This document shows, piece after piece, positions 52,197 through 61,817 of a DNA stretch of 64,000 nucleotides. The notes under the pieces were generated by a model, which saw nothing but the letters and a program-made list of their open reading frames with translations, was not told the DNA's origin and did no database searches. The translations under genes were made by a program, and so were the position numbers. Source of the stretch: UBA11579 sp039714215 (GTDB lineage: Bacteria; Chloroflexota; Anaerolineae; Anaerolineales; UBA11579); assembly GCA_039714215.1 (NCBI GenBank), contig JBDLJU010000001.1:8076-72075 (forward strand), written 5' to 3'. The first letter of the stretch is position 1; each line of letters begins with the position of its first letter.

Positions 52197-53192
52197 TCAG
52201 CTAACCGGAACCACCCTTAATAACTCAGCGATAATTTCATCTGGGTTAACCTGTTCTGCCTGTGCTTCGAAATTGAGCAATATGCGGTGGCGCAGCGCTG
52301 GGAATACCACACCGTGCACATCTTCGATTGCCACCGCTTTGCGATTATCCAGCAGGGCAGCCACTTTAGCGCCCCATACAACCGCCTGTACACCGCGCGG
52401 GCTGGCCCCCACCCGCAGATGCCGGCGCACACTGTCGATTGCTTCGGGTGAATCCGGCCGGGTTGCATTGACCAGGCGAGCCACATAGCGATAAACCTGG
52501 TCAGCGATCGGGACCTGTTTTGATAGAAACTGCATGGCCATCAAGGTACCCGCCGAGGCGACCTGCTCAGCTTTCGGAAGTTCCGCACCAGTAGTCCGCT
52601 TGGCAATCTCAACCAGCTCATCCTCACTGGGATATGGCACCTCCAGTTTGAAGAGGAAACGGTCGAGCTGCGCTTCCGGCAGCGGATAGGTTCCTTCCAT
52701 TTCAATCGGATTCTGGGTTGCAAGCACAAAGAAAGGTTTTGGCAGCTGGTACAAGCTTCCTCCCACCGTAACACTGCCCTCCTGCATCGCCTCTAACAGT
52801 GCAGATTGAGTACGCGGCGCTGCACGATTAATTTCATCCGCCAATACCAAATTGGCGAACAAGGGACCTTTCTCAAATTTGAATTCTCGTTCGCCCTGCT
52901 CCGAGGTGACCAGGATTGTACTCCCGATAATATCGGCAGGCATCAGGTCAGGCGTAAACTGCACCCGGTTGTAGCTGCAATCCAGCACTTCTGCAAGGGT
53001 TTTTACCAAGATTGTTTTGCCTAAGCCAGGGACACCCTCTAACAACCCATTCCCACCAGCAAGCAAAGTGATCAGTAAATCACGTACTAACTTTTGCTGT
53101 CCAACAATAACTTTGGACAGCTGGGCTTCAATCTGGTTCGCAGCGCTGCGATATTCTTCTATACTGATCGACATGGTTTTATTTTCACTCAT
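52197..53192 (-). CDS. MoxR family AAA+ ATPase
   Basis: A 331-residue AAA+ chaperone-like ATPase. The start at 53192 (MSENKTMSIS) is chosen because GGAG is suitably placed and it lies just after the upstream stop. Walker A is in GLLEGVPGLGKTILVK and Walker B in LVLADEINRAAPRTQSALLEAM. Sensor 1 is in VLATQNPIEMEGTYPLPEAQLDRF, and HLRVGASPRGVQA near the end is also typical. MoxR ATPases work with VWA-domain proteins to mature or activate complexes. Here it is the last gene of a six-gene minus-strand operon with two VWA proteins and a DUF58 protein. Confidence 0.95.
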   Translation of the reverse strand: MSENKTMSISIEEYRSAANQIEAQLSKVIVGQQKLVRDLLITLLAGGNGLLEGVPGLGKTILVKTLAEVLDCSYNRVQFTPDLMPADIIGSTILVTSEQGEREFKFEKGPLFANLVLADEINRAAPRTQSALLEAMQEGSVTVGGSLYQLPKPFFVLATQNPIEMEGTYPLPEAQLDRFLFKLEVPYPSEDELVEIAKRTTGAELPKAEQVASAGTLMAMQFLSKQVPIADQVYRYVARLVNATRPDSPEAIDSVRRHLRVGASPRGVQAVVWGAKVAALLDNRKAVAIEDVHGVVFPALRHRILLNFEAQAEQVNPDEIIAELLRVVPVS

Positions 53193-53209
53193 CTTTGTAC
53201 TCCGTCTGT

Positions 53210-55780
53210 TTAAGGTCTTCGCCAGGGCATTTTCCACCGTCGGAATGCAATTTCCAAAGGCCATAAGATTATAATTAATCCAAGCAAAATTTCAAAAGAA
53301 TTCTCTTTTCCAAGCAAACTAACCTCATTTTCGGTTGAATTTTGCAGTTTTCCGAAGCTGGTCGAGTTAATACCTGGAAATTCTGTCCATTTTTGAAGCA
53401 ATTCCTTGCCCACTTTCGGGGCCTTGAACTGCCATTCGACCGGATAGTTCACCGTGAATGGTACCCCAATTTCTTGTTCCTTCCCATTGATTTCGTACTG
53501 AATTACGCCGCGGTATCCGCCGAATTGCGGAATAGGAAATTCAATCTGGTACTCCCCAGGACCGATCGGCAGCATCAAAAACCTTGACGGCAGATTGGAT
53601 TGATCGGTGTAGATAAATTCTGGGGCGAGATGATTGATTGGGAAACCATCTAGATCAAAAACCTTGAAAGTCACCTGGGCTTGTTGCTGATCAACCAGCA
53701 GCTCAACTGAGGAGAAATCAAATCTTGGGTCAGGCAGCGAATATTGGATCACCTGGCGCCAAAACTCTCCCGCCTGTGACCAGGAAACCATCCCCGGGAC
53801 CCATTCAGCGCCCATATCTCCCATCCAGGCAACGACATGCCCGTGACCCACCTGCCAGGAAGACAGCAAAGGATCATCGAAGTTCCCGGAGAGCAGGATG
53901 TCCTCAGCTCCGAAATCAACCTTGCTGGATACCGCATTGTATCCAAATATGCGTGGAAAATTGGACATCTCAATCCCGTTTAAAACCGGATGATTCTGAA
54001 TGCCTGCCACAGAATTTGTTTCCCCGACCTGAATATTTTCACTGTGAGCGGCTTTACTCTCAGAGACCATCACCCCGGGAAGGTCAGCGGGGTCAAACAC
54101 CTGGTAAAAGCGCCCATTCCCTTCTTGGGCGATAAAAGACAGGGTTTCCTCATCGCTCTCGTAACCCAATGCGATCGTAGAGATGGAGATGTTTTGCCGG
54201 CGGCCGATTGCAGTCAAAATTTCAAATTTCTCAAGGGTATCCTCATCGTTATCACTGGCTCCATCCGACATGAGCAAGATGTGTTTATATTCGGTTGGTT
54301 TGGTCTCGATGATCTTGGCGAGCGCTTCCTGCAATGCCTGGCTGATCTCGGTGCCACCGCTCGCCTTGATTTGACTGACAGCATCAAGCGCTAATCGCAG
54401 GCTGATCCCATCCCCCACTTCAGTAATATCCACATCCCAATTGGTATAACTGTTAAACGTAAGCACGCCGAGGTAATCTTCCGGCCTCAGGCTCTCAATT
54501 GCACGCGCGGCAGCTTCTTTGGTCAGCTCGATCGGGGAGATGTCACTGTCCTCGTCTTGCGCCATGCTGCCAGATCGATCAAGTACCATCACATAGGTGG
54601 TTGGGTGGCGTTCTATCCGCTCTGGAGCGGTAAGGTCAACAGGGAGCAATGGTTCCAACCGGGTATTCTCATACCCTCCGAGATTGTAGCTATTGCGCCC
54701 ACCAAGGACGACCAAAGAACGACCATAATCCAAAACAAACGATTCCAGACTGATCATCTGTTCATAATTTAAGTCCTGAGAGAGAAGGTCGAAGAGCAGG
54801 ATTGCCTGATATCCTGCGAGCTGGTCGCGGGAGGTGGTCAGGTCATAGGGAGAAACCGTATCGATCTCAAGACCCTCATCTGCCAACGCCTGCGAAAGCT
54901 TGTCTGCCGCCTGGGTGCCGCGGCTGACCAGCAAGACCTGCGGCGGTGGAAAAACCTCGATTGCAGCATAGATCGAATTGTTGTGCTCAAACTGATCATT
55001 ATCTATTTTTACCGTAACGTCGACCAGCATAATCCCTGGGTCTCCGGACCGCAATCGAATAGCCGCCAGATTGTCCCCTTGATCAACCTTAACCAATATC
55101 TCCTCTTGATAGGTTCCATTAACAGTGATGCCTACTGAAACCTGACCTGCGGCAGGAGATTGAATCGGGAGGTGGATGTTAAATTCAGAATTTTCCCACA
55201 CTCCGCTGGGACCAAGAACTTCTCCCAGAATAAGATCATTTTCCATTGTTTTCCCCAGCAGATGAACGAGGGCGAAATCAACATTGTCATTGCTCATTTC
55301 GATCAGTTGTTTTTCTATTTCTGTGTGATCCAGAACCACCCCGTCAGAAGCAATGATGATCTTTCCATTCTGGCCAGAGATGAGGTCGTGAGCGGCTTCC
55401 AATGCTGCTGCCAGGTTGCTCTCCTGTGTGCCTACCTGTGGCCATTGGCCTGAAAGCATCATCCCGGGCTGTTCACCAAAGGGGATCACGATTCGTTTTG
55501 CACCACTTTCTATCCAATCTTCAGCAAAATCCCAGGCTTCATCTAATGACTGCTGATCAATGCTATCTGAGACATCAATCAGCATAATTTCGAGGCCAGC
55601 CTGCCTGGATTGCTCCTTGCTCTGATTGAGTGCAAAATAGCTAAACAGCAAGAGAACAAGCAATCCAATCCGAACTGCTAAAGCAAATTGTCTTCGCAAA
55701 GCAATTTTTTGCGCGTACCATACCAGACCCAGCACGGCAAAGATCGATAAAACCCAGGGAGCAAACAGCTTTACCGCCAT
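53210..55780 (-). CDS. VWA-domain membrane protein with glutamine-amidotransferase-like parts
   Basis: An 856-residue membrane protein. The start at 55780 gives GGAGG a normal spacing; the ATG at 55789 is too close to it. Two N-terminal TMs (about 6-22 and 33-49), a VWA-like segment with IMLIDVSDSID, a long beta region, a second VWA domain with the MIDAS pattern YVMVLDRSGSMAQ (about residue 400) and HILLMSDGASDND, then a GATase1-like region and a C-terminal TM (LLGLIIILWPLEIAF). This is the layout of the large VWA proteins in MoxR clusters. It overlaps the BatA-like gene and precedes moxR by 17 nt. Confidence 0.85.
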   Translation of the reverse strand: MAVKLFAPWVLSIFAVLGLVWYAQKIALRRQFALAVRIGLLVLLLFSYFALNQSKEQSRQAGLEIMLIDVSDSIDQQSLDEAWDFAEDWIESGAKRIVIPFGEQPGMMLSGQWPQVGTQESNLAAALEAAHDLISGQNGKIIIASDGVVLDHTEIEKQLIEMSNDNVDFALVHLLGKTMENDLILGEVLGPSGVWENSEFNIHLPIQSPAAGQVSVGITVNGTYQEEILVKVDQGDNLAAIRLRSGDPGIMLVDVTVKIDNDQFEHNNSIYAAIEVFPPPQVLLVSRGTQAADKLSQALADEGLEIDTVSPYDLTTSRDQLAGYQAILLFDLLSQDLNYEQMISLESFVLDYGRSLVVLGGRNSYNLGGYENTRLEPLLPVDLTAPERIERHPTTYVMVLDRSGSMAQDEDSDISPIELTKEAAARAIESLRPEDYLGVLTFNSYTNWDVDITEVGDGISLRLALDAVSQIKASGGTEISQALQEALAKIIETKPTEYKHILLMSDGASDNDEDTLEKFEILTAIGRRQNISISTIALGYESDEETLSFIAQEGNGRFYQVFDPADLPGVMVSESKAAHSENIQVGETNSVAGIQNHPVLNGIEMSNFPRIFGYNAVSSKVDFGAEDILLSGNFDDPLLSSWQVGHGHVVAWMGDMGAEWVPGMVSWSQAGEFWRQVIQYSLPDPRFDFSSVELLVDQQQAQVTFKVFDLDGFPINHLAPEFIYTDQSNLPSRFLMLPIGPGEYQIEFPIPQFGGYRGVIQYEINGKEQEIGVPFTVNYPVEWQFKAPKVGKELLQKWTEFPGINSTSFGKLQNSTENEVSLLGKENSFEILLGLIIILWPLEIAFRRWKMPWRRP

Positions 55781-57585
55781 GCGCGCCATGCCTCCAAAAC
55801 GAGTAGAATTATCACAGATCCCAGCAGCCAGGGGGTGAGATCAACCAGGATTTTCTGATCTTCCCAGGCGTCAATCTCTTGATCTGAAACATCCTCGGTC
55901 CACGGACGCGGACGAAGGTCACTCTCTTCGTAATCTCCCGAATTCACCCCAAAATATATTTGCCCAGTATCAGTGGGCTCGCTCGGACTATTCACTGAGT
56001 ATCGACCAAATTGTCTTAGTTCGAACTCGCCTTTGTTGTCAAGCAGGGTTGAAATTCCCGCTGGATCGATGATTGTAATTCCCTCTGGCAATGATATTTG
56101 TGGGAATTTGATGATTTCGCCAATTAGATATGATTGCTCAACCTGGAATTCGCGGTTGGTTTCGACCACATTCGAAATTAATAACGGGAAAGAAGGATGC
56201 ATCGTCAGGTTCCCAACAGTCAGCTCTGGTAAAAAGACGAGGAGATTACCAGTGGGCAGCTCAGCTTGAAGCAGGAGCGGGATTTCTCCCGCAGCAACCA
56301 AAGGATCGAATTCTGACTGCCAGAGCGGGATAGCTCTGCTTTCCTGCCAGCGGACACCGGCAAAGTCGATGTCTCCGGTAATTGGACCATAATGGATCTC
56401 AAGCGGCTGGTTGATTAAATTTACTCCCCGCACCTGGAGCAGGTCAGAACCGGAGGGAGGGTCAAAAACCAAGATCGACCCAGCTGGCCAATCCGCAGGG
56501 AGGAATTCACGAAACACGGTCAGGTTGAACCGCGCGGAATCCCGGTACTCAAGCGGGTCGATGACCGTTAAATCCAGGTCGGGGATTGCCCGCAAGGCTC
56601 GCTCCAGCGCCCCTGGCTTTGCGGCAACCAGGGCAACGCTGAGCTTTTTCTCAGACCAATATCCTATTCCGGCGGAATTGTCCTCTAGCAGCGGGTCAGA
56701 CCCACTTAGTTCAACATGCAGATAATCTGGCTCTCTATGCAGGGTCAATGCATAAGGCTGGCTGGAATCAGGAAGCAGCTTAACTTCAGCCCGGTGGACC
56801 TCAACTCCATCTTCGATCACCCGGATTTGATGAACGCTTTCATCTGTGGAATGATTAAGGATATTTGCGTACAGTTGATAAACGCCTTCGGAAATTTTTA
56901 GCATCTGCAAATCTGTGACCGCCTGATTCGGCCAGGCTTTTCCATAAAAGTGCCAATCGATTGGAAGTTCGTACTCCCAATCATCCGCTAAATCGAAAGC
57001 ACCATCGGTAAAAATATGAACCTCAACTCCCTGCTCAAATTCAAGCGTCGCTTCAGCCAGCACAAAACCAGCCTGAAGTTGGAAACCGCTTCCGCCTGCG
57101 GTTAATTCAGAAATCCGTTTGGTCAATGTTGCGCGTGAAATTTCTGAGGTATCTCCAACAAGCTCGACATCATTTCCCAAGGCAATGACCGCAATGGCTG
57201 ATTGACTTTCAACACCACCGATCAGTTCAATCAAATCAGCTTTTGCAGCAGCAAACCGGCTGGGTGCCAGATCAACAGCCAACATAGAAGTTGAAGTGTC
57301 CACCAAAATAATCACCTGACGCCCTTGCCCAAAAAGCGCAGGGAGTTTAATCTGAGGCTGGGCGAATGCCAGACTGATCGCAGCCGCGACCAACAAATCA
57401 AGCAGCAGCAGCCAACTTAATTTGATTCGCCGTGGTTTGCTGCCATGTGATTTTTTATCCAAAAATGACCACAAGACCAGGCTGGATACATCGAAATGCT
57501 GCTTTCTCTCAAAAAAGAGGTGCAGCCCGATGATCAGGGGCAGGCTGATCATCCCGAGGAGGCCTAACGGGTTCAAAAAGCTCAT
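55771..57585 (-). CDS. BatA-like VWA membrane protein
   Basis: A 604-residue protein with the BatA N-terminal signature (SFLNPLGLLGMISLPLIIGLHL, then FDVSSLVLWSFL), a second TM (about 58-76) and a VWA domain with ILVDTSTSMLAVD. The VWA MIDAS is DxSxS plus a later IFTDGAFDLAD. A long extracytoplasmic beta-rich part follows, and the protein ends in a TM (LLGSVIILLVLEAW). The start overlaps the DUF58 gene by 4 nt and the end overlaps the next VWA gene. Such proteins are considered MoxR partners in the envelope. Confidence 0.88.
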   Translation of the reverse strand: MSFLNPLGLLGMISLPLIIGLHLFFERKQHFDVSSLVLWSFLDKKSHGSKPRRIKLSWLLLLDLLVAAAISLAFAQPQIKLPALFGQGRQVIILVDTSTSMLAVDLAPSRFAAAKADLIELIGGVESQSAIAVIALGNDVELVGDTSEISRATLTKRISELTAGGSGFQLQAGFVLAEATLEFEQGVEVHIFTDGAFDLADDWEYELPIDWHFYGKAWPNQAVTDLQMLKISEGVYQLYANILNHSTDESVHQIRVIEDGVEVHRAEVKLLPDSSQPYALTLHREPDYLHVELSGSDPLLEDNSAGIGYWSEKKLSVALVAAKPGALERALRAIPDLDLTVIDPLEYRDSARFNLTVFREFLPADWPAGSILVFDPPSGSDLLQVRGVNLINQPLEIHYGPITGDIDFAGVRWQESRAIPLWQSEFDPLVAAGEIPLLLQAELPTGNLLVFLPELTVGNLTMHPSFPLLISNVVETNREFQVEQSYLIGEIIKFPQISLPEGITIIDPAGISTLLDNKGEFELRQFGRYSVNSPSEPTDTGQIYFGVNSGDYEESDLRPRPWTEDVSDQEIDAWEDQKILVDLTPWLLGSVIILLVLEAWRAWR

Positions 57586-58544
57586 CGATTCACCAGGATA
57601 TTTTTTGCCCGCAGATTTGGGAGTACCTCTCCCTCAAGAGAAGCGTTGGTATTAACCAGGGTGTAAGATACATGGTGCTCGACACATGCCATATCCAGAC
57701 GTTTTTGCCAATCGGAGACCCGCTGGTGATACTTGGCCAAAGCCCTTGCAGTCAGATCGAAATTGACCTTCTTATGGGTTTCAACATCCTCCAGTTCGAT
57801 AGATCCTCTGATTACCGGGGCTAATTCCTGGGGATGAAGCAGATGAACCACGTTTACCATCCACGCAGGCGTCGGTAAACCGCCCAAAATTTCAGATAGT
57901 CTGTCCGCCTCTAGCAGATCAGATAAAATAAAAACAATCCCCCCATTCATCACCGATGTTCTTAATTTGGTCAAAGCTTGTCCAAGGCTGGCTTCGCCTG
58001 AATAATTGAGCTGATCCAAATATCGGGCGGTGGAGTTGAATTGTCCCTTTCCAGAAATTGGCCCTAGCGCCTTATTACCTCGCCCGCCGTAGGGCTGAAG
58101 ATATAATCGATCCCCATAATCCAGCGCTAAATAGGACAACATCGAGGCCAGTTTCTTTTGAAGGACTGATTTCGGCGGCGCCCCCCAATGCATTGACCCG
58201 CTGCAGTCAAGTAATATAAAAATGTTAACCGATTTAGTAAGCTCCCCTTGCCTGATGATCACGCCATCCTGGCGGGCGGATGCGCGCCAATCCACATAGC
58301 GAATATCGTCACCAGCCGTATAGCTGCGGTGCTCAATGAATTCGGTGGATGGTTTCCGCCGGTGACTGCTGCGCGCCCCCGTCCGGCTGCCGCTCAATTC
58401 CTTGCTTGCCTGGATCTGCAGGCGGTTAAGTTGGCGGAAAATCGCTGAGCTCAAGGATGCCGAATAGCTCCTCTGAATTTCTGAGGAGCTATCAACCTGA
58501 GATCCTGGCTCTTTATTGAGGCGTAAAATACGACGAAACCACAT
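57582..58544 (-). CDS. DUF58 protein of the MoxR cluster
   Basis: A 320-residue protein starting at 58544 (MWFRRILRLN). A longer frame to 58601 lies deeper in the upstream gene and lacks an SD. The central region has the DUF58 signature STEFIEHRSYTAGDDIRYVDWRAS and a VWA-like fold with IFILLDCSGSMHWG. It overlaps the upstream gene by 32 nt and the BatA-like gene by 4 nt. DUF58 proteins accompany MoxR ATPases almost universally; biochemical role unknown. Confidence 0.92.
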   Translation of the reverse strand: MWFRRILRLNKEPGSQVDSSSEIQRSYSASLSSAIFRQLNRLQIQASKELSGSRTGARSSHRRKPSTEFIEHRSYTAGDDIRYVDWRASARQDGVIIRQGELTKSVNIFILLDCSGSMHWGAPPKSVLQKKLASMLSYLALDYGDRLYLQPYGGRGNKALGPISGKGQFNSTARYLDQLNYSGEASLGQALTKLRTSVMNGGIVFILSDLLEADRLSEILGGLPTPAWMVNVVHLLHPQELAPVIRGSIELEDVETHKKVNFDLTARALAKYHQRVSDWQKRLDMACVEHHVSYTLVNTNASLEGEVLPNLRAKNILVNR

Positions 58545-59793
58545 TGTTATTTTTCCAAGAATATGAATATGAGGGCAAATCAGTTCCCTCGTTTGAGTCA
58601 AAGTTAACCCCGTCTAGATTGACCTCGTCTCCCAACACCAATACTGAATCTGCACTGCCCCCACCCGGGACAGCCAATAAATCCGAGATATCTTCAGCGC
58701 TCTCGACCAAAACCCCCTCCCCTTCACCAGCCAGACGGGGGATTGGGGCATCCTCATCTGTGTTGGCGTCCTGGTCTACAACCGCGTGATTATTATGATT
58801 TAGATTTCGGAGCAATTCCGCCACCTCCCCCAACGAGCGTTTGATTTGCTCAACTTCCCCGTTCTCAAGAGCTTCGGTCGCAGCGCTAAAAACATCAGTG
58901 ATCGATTGATACTTCGAGAGGTACAGCTCCCTCACCAATCCATTGAATTGGTCTGCAACCAGGAGATGAGTATTTGTTGACAGGCGGCCAGCATTCTCTG
59001 AAATCAAATCCAGCTGCTTTGCCGCTTTGGAAAGATTTCCTTTTGTCAAAGCAGTTCCGAAACCAGCAGTGGCAGTATTATTCAAAAGCCCTTCGCCAAC
59101 ATGTTTTAATGCCTCCATTATTTTTTCATTTTCTTCTGGAGTGAACTCGACAAGATCCCCACCAGCAACCGTCTCAGCCTGAAGAGCAGCTGTCCGGGAG
59201 ATTGGAGATTGGCCGGGGATCCCCGAAGGAAAAACATCCAAGAAACCAGGCTCGCTTCCCAAACCGGGGAGCAAACTTATCTCAGATCCAGTCACCACAG
59301 AATCGAATAAATCCAATCCTGAAAGGTTGATCGTCGCCAGCAGTAAAACCACAACGACGAGGGCTTCCAGATCATTGCGGAGCCGCCAACCTTTTTTCAA
59401 TACTCGACGGATCAGCTCCGGGAGCAAAATTGCAGTCTCCTGCAGGAGGGCAGTATTTAGCTCATTTTGTGTGAATGAAACTTCTTTTTCGGATTCGGAA
59501 ACTTGATAAGAGGTGGAGATTTGTTCCTGCAGTTCAAGTTTTCGATCGACCCGCCACAGGAAATCGGAGAATTTAACTGGTTTAACCAACAGCGTCAGTA
59601 GAGAGATCAGTCCGGCGGCTGCCGAGATCAACAGCCAATAATCAGGGTTATCCAGCTGGCCGCTAAAAGTGTTTATCCCCCAACAGAAAATGTAAACTGC
59701 TCCGCTGATCCAGGCGCTGCGCACCAGCAGGCGGATTGCCTTCTGAGCTACAGCCAGGCAGTAAAGCCATCGGAAGCGACTTGATAGTTTCAT
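58513..59793 (-). CDS. Membrane protein of the MoxR cluster, unknown family
   Basis: A 426-residue protein with two N-terminal TMs (about 22-42 and 50-66), a cytoplasmic helical stretch, a third TM (about 140-160), then a helical domain (about 220-345) and an acidic flexible C-terminus (LVLGDEVNLDGVNFDSNEG). It is coupled by ATGA to the upstream gene and by a 32-nt overlap to the DUF58 gene. No enzymatic motif seen. By position it is a structural component of the MoxR-VWA system. Confidence 0.75.
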   Translation of the reverse strand: MKLSSRFRWLYCLAVAQKAIRLLVRSAWISGAVYIFCWGINTFSGQLDNPDYWLLISAAAGLISLLTLLVKPVKFSDFLWRVDRKLELQEQISTSYQVSESEKEVSFTQNELNTALLQETAILLPELIRRVLKKGWRLRNDLEALVVVVLLLATINLSGLDLFDSVVTGSEISLLPGLGSEPGFLDVFPSGIPGQSPISRTAALQAETVAGGDLVEFTPEENEKIMEALKHVGEGLLNNTATAGFGTALTKGNLSKAAKQLDLISENAGRLSTNTHLLVADQFNGLVRELYLSKYQSITDVFSAATEALENGEVEQIKRSLGEVAELLRNLNHNNHAVVDQDANTDEDAPIPRLAGEGEGVLVESAEDISDLLAVPGGGSADSVLVLGDEVNLDGVNFDSNEGTDLPSYSYSWKNNNVVSSYFTPQ

Positions 59794-61253
59794 AACAGAT
59801 CAGCCTCGACCGGATAAGGTTTCCGCGCAGAAATAGCCTGACGAATGATCAGCCCGGTGCAGACAAGTATCACCAGGGAGATCAGGAACTGGAAATAAGT
59901 ATTCTGCTGGATACCCAGGAGAGACAAGAGGATCAAAACCTGTTCGCCGCTCTCCGTGTCACCAAGGGCAAGCAACCGCTGCCCAATCGATAAAATTTCC
60001 TTGCTCCTGAATGGGTTGATCCCAATCCCCTGCTGGCGAATCAGGTCAAGGCCAGCACGGAGATCAAGTACCTCTTTTGAGACGGCGAGATATGCCTCAA
60101 GTTCTGATACTCTGCGCGTATCTCCAAGTTGTTGGAAAAGGTCCAGGGCGAGTGCGCCAGCAGTGTAGCTCTCTTTATACTCCCCAGATAAGAGAGCATC
60201 CCGCGCCTGCAAGGTAAGCTGGTCTGCTTCTACCCCCAGTTTGGCTTTGGCCAGTAATCCCTGAGCAGCAATGAGCTCGTCTGGATTACCGAAAATTTCA
60301 ATAATGAAGACTGCTTCATCAAGCCGTAGAACCGATTCTTGATAGGCTCCAGCATCAAGAAGTTGACGAATAACATCCAGATCGTAAGCATGAAAAATAT
60401 TTACCTGCCAGCGATGATCGAGATAGACAGGGAAATATGTTTCCCAGTGCTCCTCAAGCCCCTGGATGCTGCTCCCATATACCTCTGCAGCTGCCTCGTG
60501 ATAACCCTGTTTATGATTTATTTCTTTGAGAAAATCAATAAATTTTTCCCAACCGTACACATCGACCAGATAGGCCACTGTACTGGTCGATTGCAGCAAG
60601 GCGCGCTGATCAGATAAAGGCGCGTTTTCTTCCCAGAGCACTTTCCAGTTCAGCTCTGCCTCTTGAGGGCGGCCGCCAGCTTCAAAACGAGACGTAAAGG
60701 TCTCTCCTGGATCCTCGAAATAACCGCCTAAGCCATTCAACAGTCCCGGGGGAGCAAATCCGCCGGAAAGCTCACCAGCAAACAAGACGGCTAACTCGTG
60801 GCGGACCCCATTAAGCACAGCAGGCTGCCAGCTGTCCTCTTCTCGAATTTGATGTAGGAACAAGGCGATCTCACGCGTGCCTGCCCGGCTGTGAGCAGTG
60901 CCTTCCCCAAGAAATGGAGTCTGGGGATTCAGGCAGTAGAAATCATCGTGCAGCGGGTAAATTCTCAAGGTGATTGGTAGCAATAAATTTGTTTTAAAAA
61001 CCTTGCGATAATCAACAAGCATCTGGTTGATCTCCGTAGATAGCTCATTGACGAGATCAGTGGAAAACCTAGTAAAGCCTAATGGGTAAACGACAACAAA
61101 TCCGCCCATACCTTTTTCCTGCCAATCCAAATCGGTGAAGCAAAATTCCTGCTTAAAAGGTGACGCGTTTACAGTATTTTGCCTCCCAAATAAAACAACG
61201 GGGATTAACAAGAGAGCCAGCAAACCGACCCGATACCACCTTCGATTCCTCAT
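59790..61253 (-). CDS. Secreted/membrane peptidase-MA-like protein, zinc site lost
   Basis: First gene of the MoxR operon, 487 residues. It has a signal peptide or TM (about 7-24), a gluzincin-like domain and a C-terminal TM (about 453-472) with a short basic tail. Where M1/MA peptidases have HEXXH and a downstream NEGLA motif, this protein reads RHELAVLFAG and LLNGLGGYFE. The second His and the distal Glu ligand are both missing, so it is probably not a peptidase. The region around 315-440 is helical, TPR-like. No SD; TAAGAT ends 9 nt before the ATG, so the mRNA is nearly leaderless. Confidence 0.75.
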   Translation of the reverse strand: MRNRRWYRVGLLALLLIPVVLFGRQNTVNASPFKQEFCFTDLDWQEKGMGGFVVVYPLGFTRFSTDLVNELSTEINQMLVDYRKVFKTNLLLPITLRIYPLHDDFYCLNPQTPFLGEGTAHSRAGTREIALFLHQIREEDSWQPAVLNGVRHELAVLFAGELSGGFAPPGLLNGLGGYFEDPGETFTSRFEAGGRPQEAELNWKVLWEENAPLSDQRALLQSTSTVAYLVDVYGWEKFIDFLKEINHKQGYHEAAAEVYGSSIQGLEEHWETYFPVYLDHRWQVNIFHAYDLDVIRQLLDAGAYQESVLRLDEAVFIIEIFGNPDELIAAQGLLAKAKLGVEADQLTLQARDALLSGEYKESYTAGALALDLFQQLGDTRRVSELEAYLAVSKEVLDLRAGLDLIRQQGIGINPFRSKEILSIGQRLLALGDTESGEQVLILLSLLGIQQNTYFQFLISLVILVCTGLIIRQAISARKPYPVEADLL

Positions 61254-61262
61254 TAGTAACGA

Positions 61263-61291
61263 ATCTTAGCATAGAACGAAAATGCATGCAA
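61263..61291 (-). promoter_or_regulatory. Candidate promoter of the MoxR operon
   Basis: Minus strand TTGCAT (61286-61291), 17-nt spacer and TAAGAT (61263-61268). The start codon is 9 nt downstream of the -10 box. Confidence 0.45.
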
Positions 61292-61321
61292 ACTTGCGGC
61301 TCAGCCATGTCCTTAATAATC

Positions 61322-61351
61322 TTCACCAATTCACTCAGAGTATGCTAGAAT
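61322..61351 (+). promoter_or_regulatory. Promoter of smpB, leaderless geometry
   Basis: TTCACC (61322-61327), 18-nt spacer and TAGAAT (61346-61351). Seven bases (CATTCTC) separate the -10 box from the smpB ATG, the same distance as at purL, and no SD precedes the start. Confidence 0.6.
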
Positions 61352-61358
61352 CATTCTC

Positions 61359-61814
61359 ATGGAGAAGGTAAAAATAATCGCCAACAACAAAAAAGCGAGG
61401 CATGATTATTTTATTCTCGAAACTTTCGAAGCTGGGCTCAGCTTGCAGGGAAGCGAGATAAAATCGATCAGAGCCGGTCGTGTCAGCATCAAAGAAGCTT
61501 ACATAAAAGTCGATGGCAAGCAAGCCTGGCTGGTTAACGCGCATATCTCTCCGTATGATCCTGCCAGCAGGGATAACCACGATCCGCTCCGAGAGCGCAA
61601 GCTTTTGCTGCACAAGAAAGAAATCAAACTGCTCTGGGATGAGTTCCGTCAAAAAGGGATCACCATCATTCCAACGAAAGTATATCTAAAACGCGGGAAA
61701 GCTAAGGTTGAAATCGCGATTGTCAAGGGAAAGAAAAACTACGACAAAAGAGATTCAATCGCCAAGCGGGATGCTCAGCGAGAAATCGAACGGGCGATGA
61801 GAAAAAAATACTAA
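61359..61814 (+). CDS. smpB: SsrA-binding protein SmpB
   Basis: Partner of tmRNA in trans-translation rescue of stalled ribosomes. At 151 residues it is of normal length. Family motifs are NNKKARHDYFILETFEAGLS, LQGSEIKSIRAGRVSIKEAY, NAHISPYDPASRDNHDPLRERKLLLHKKEI, and the basic C-terminal tail (KGKKNYDKRDSIAKRDAQRE). The tmRNA gene itself is not in the window. The gene is first in a short plus-strand run; the next start lies 3 nt after its stop. Confidence 0.97.
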   Translation: MEKVKIIANNKKARHDYFILETFEAGLSLQGSEIKSIRAGRVSIKEAYIKVDGKQAWLVNAHISPYDPASRDNHDPLRERKLLLHKKEIKLLWDEFRQKGITIIPTKVYLKRGKAKVEIAIVKGKKNYDKRDSIAKRDAQREIERAMRKKY

Positions 61815-61817
61815 CCA

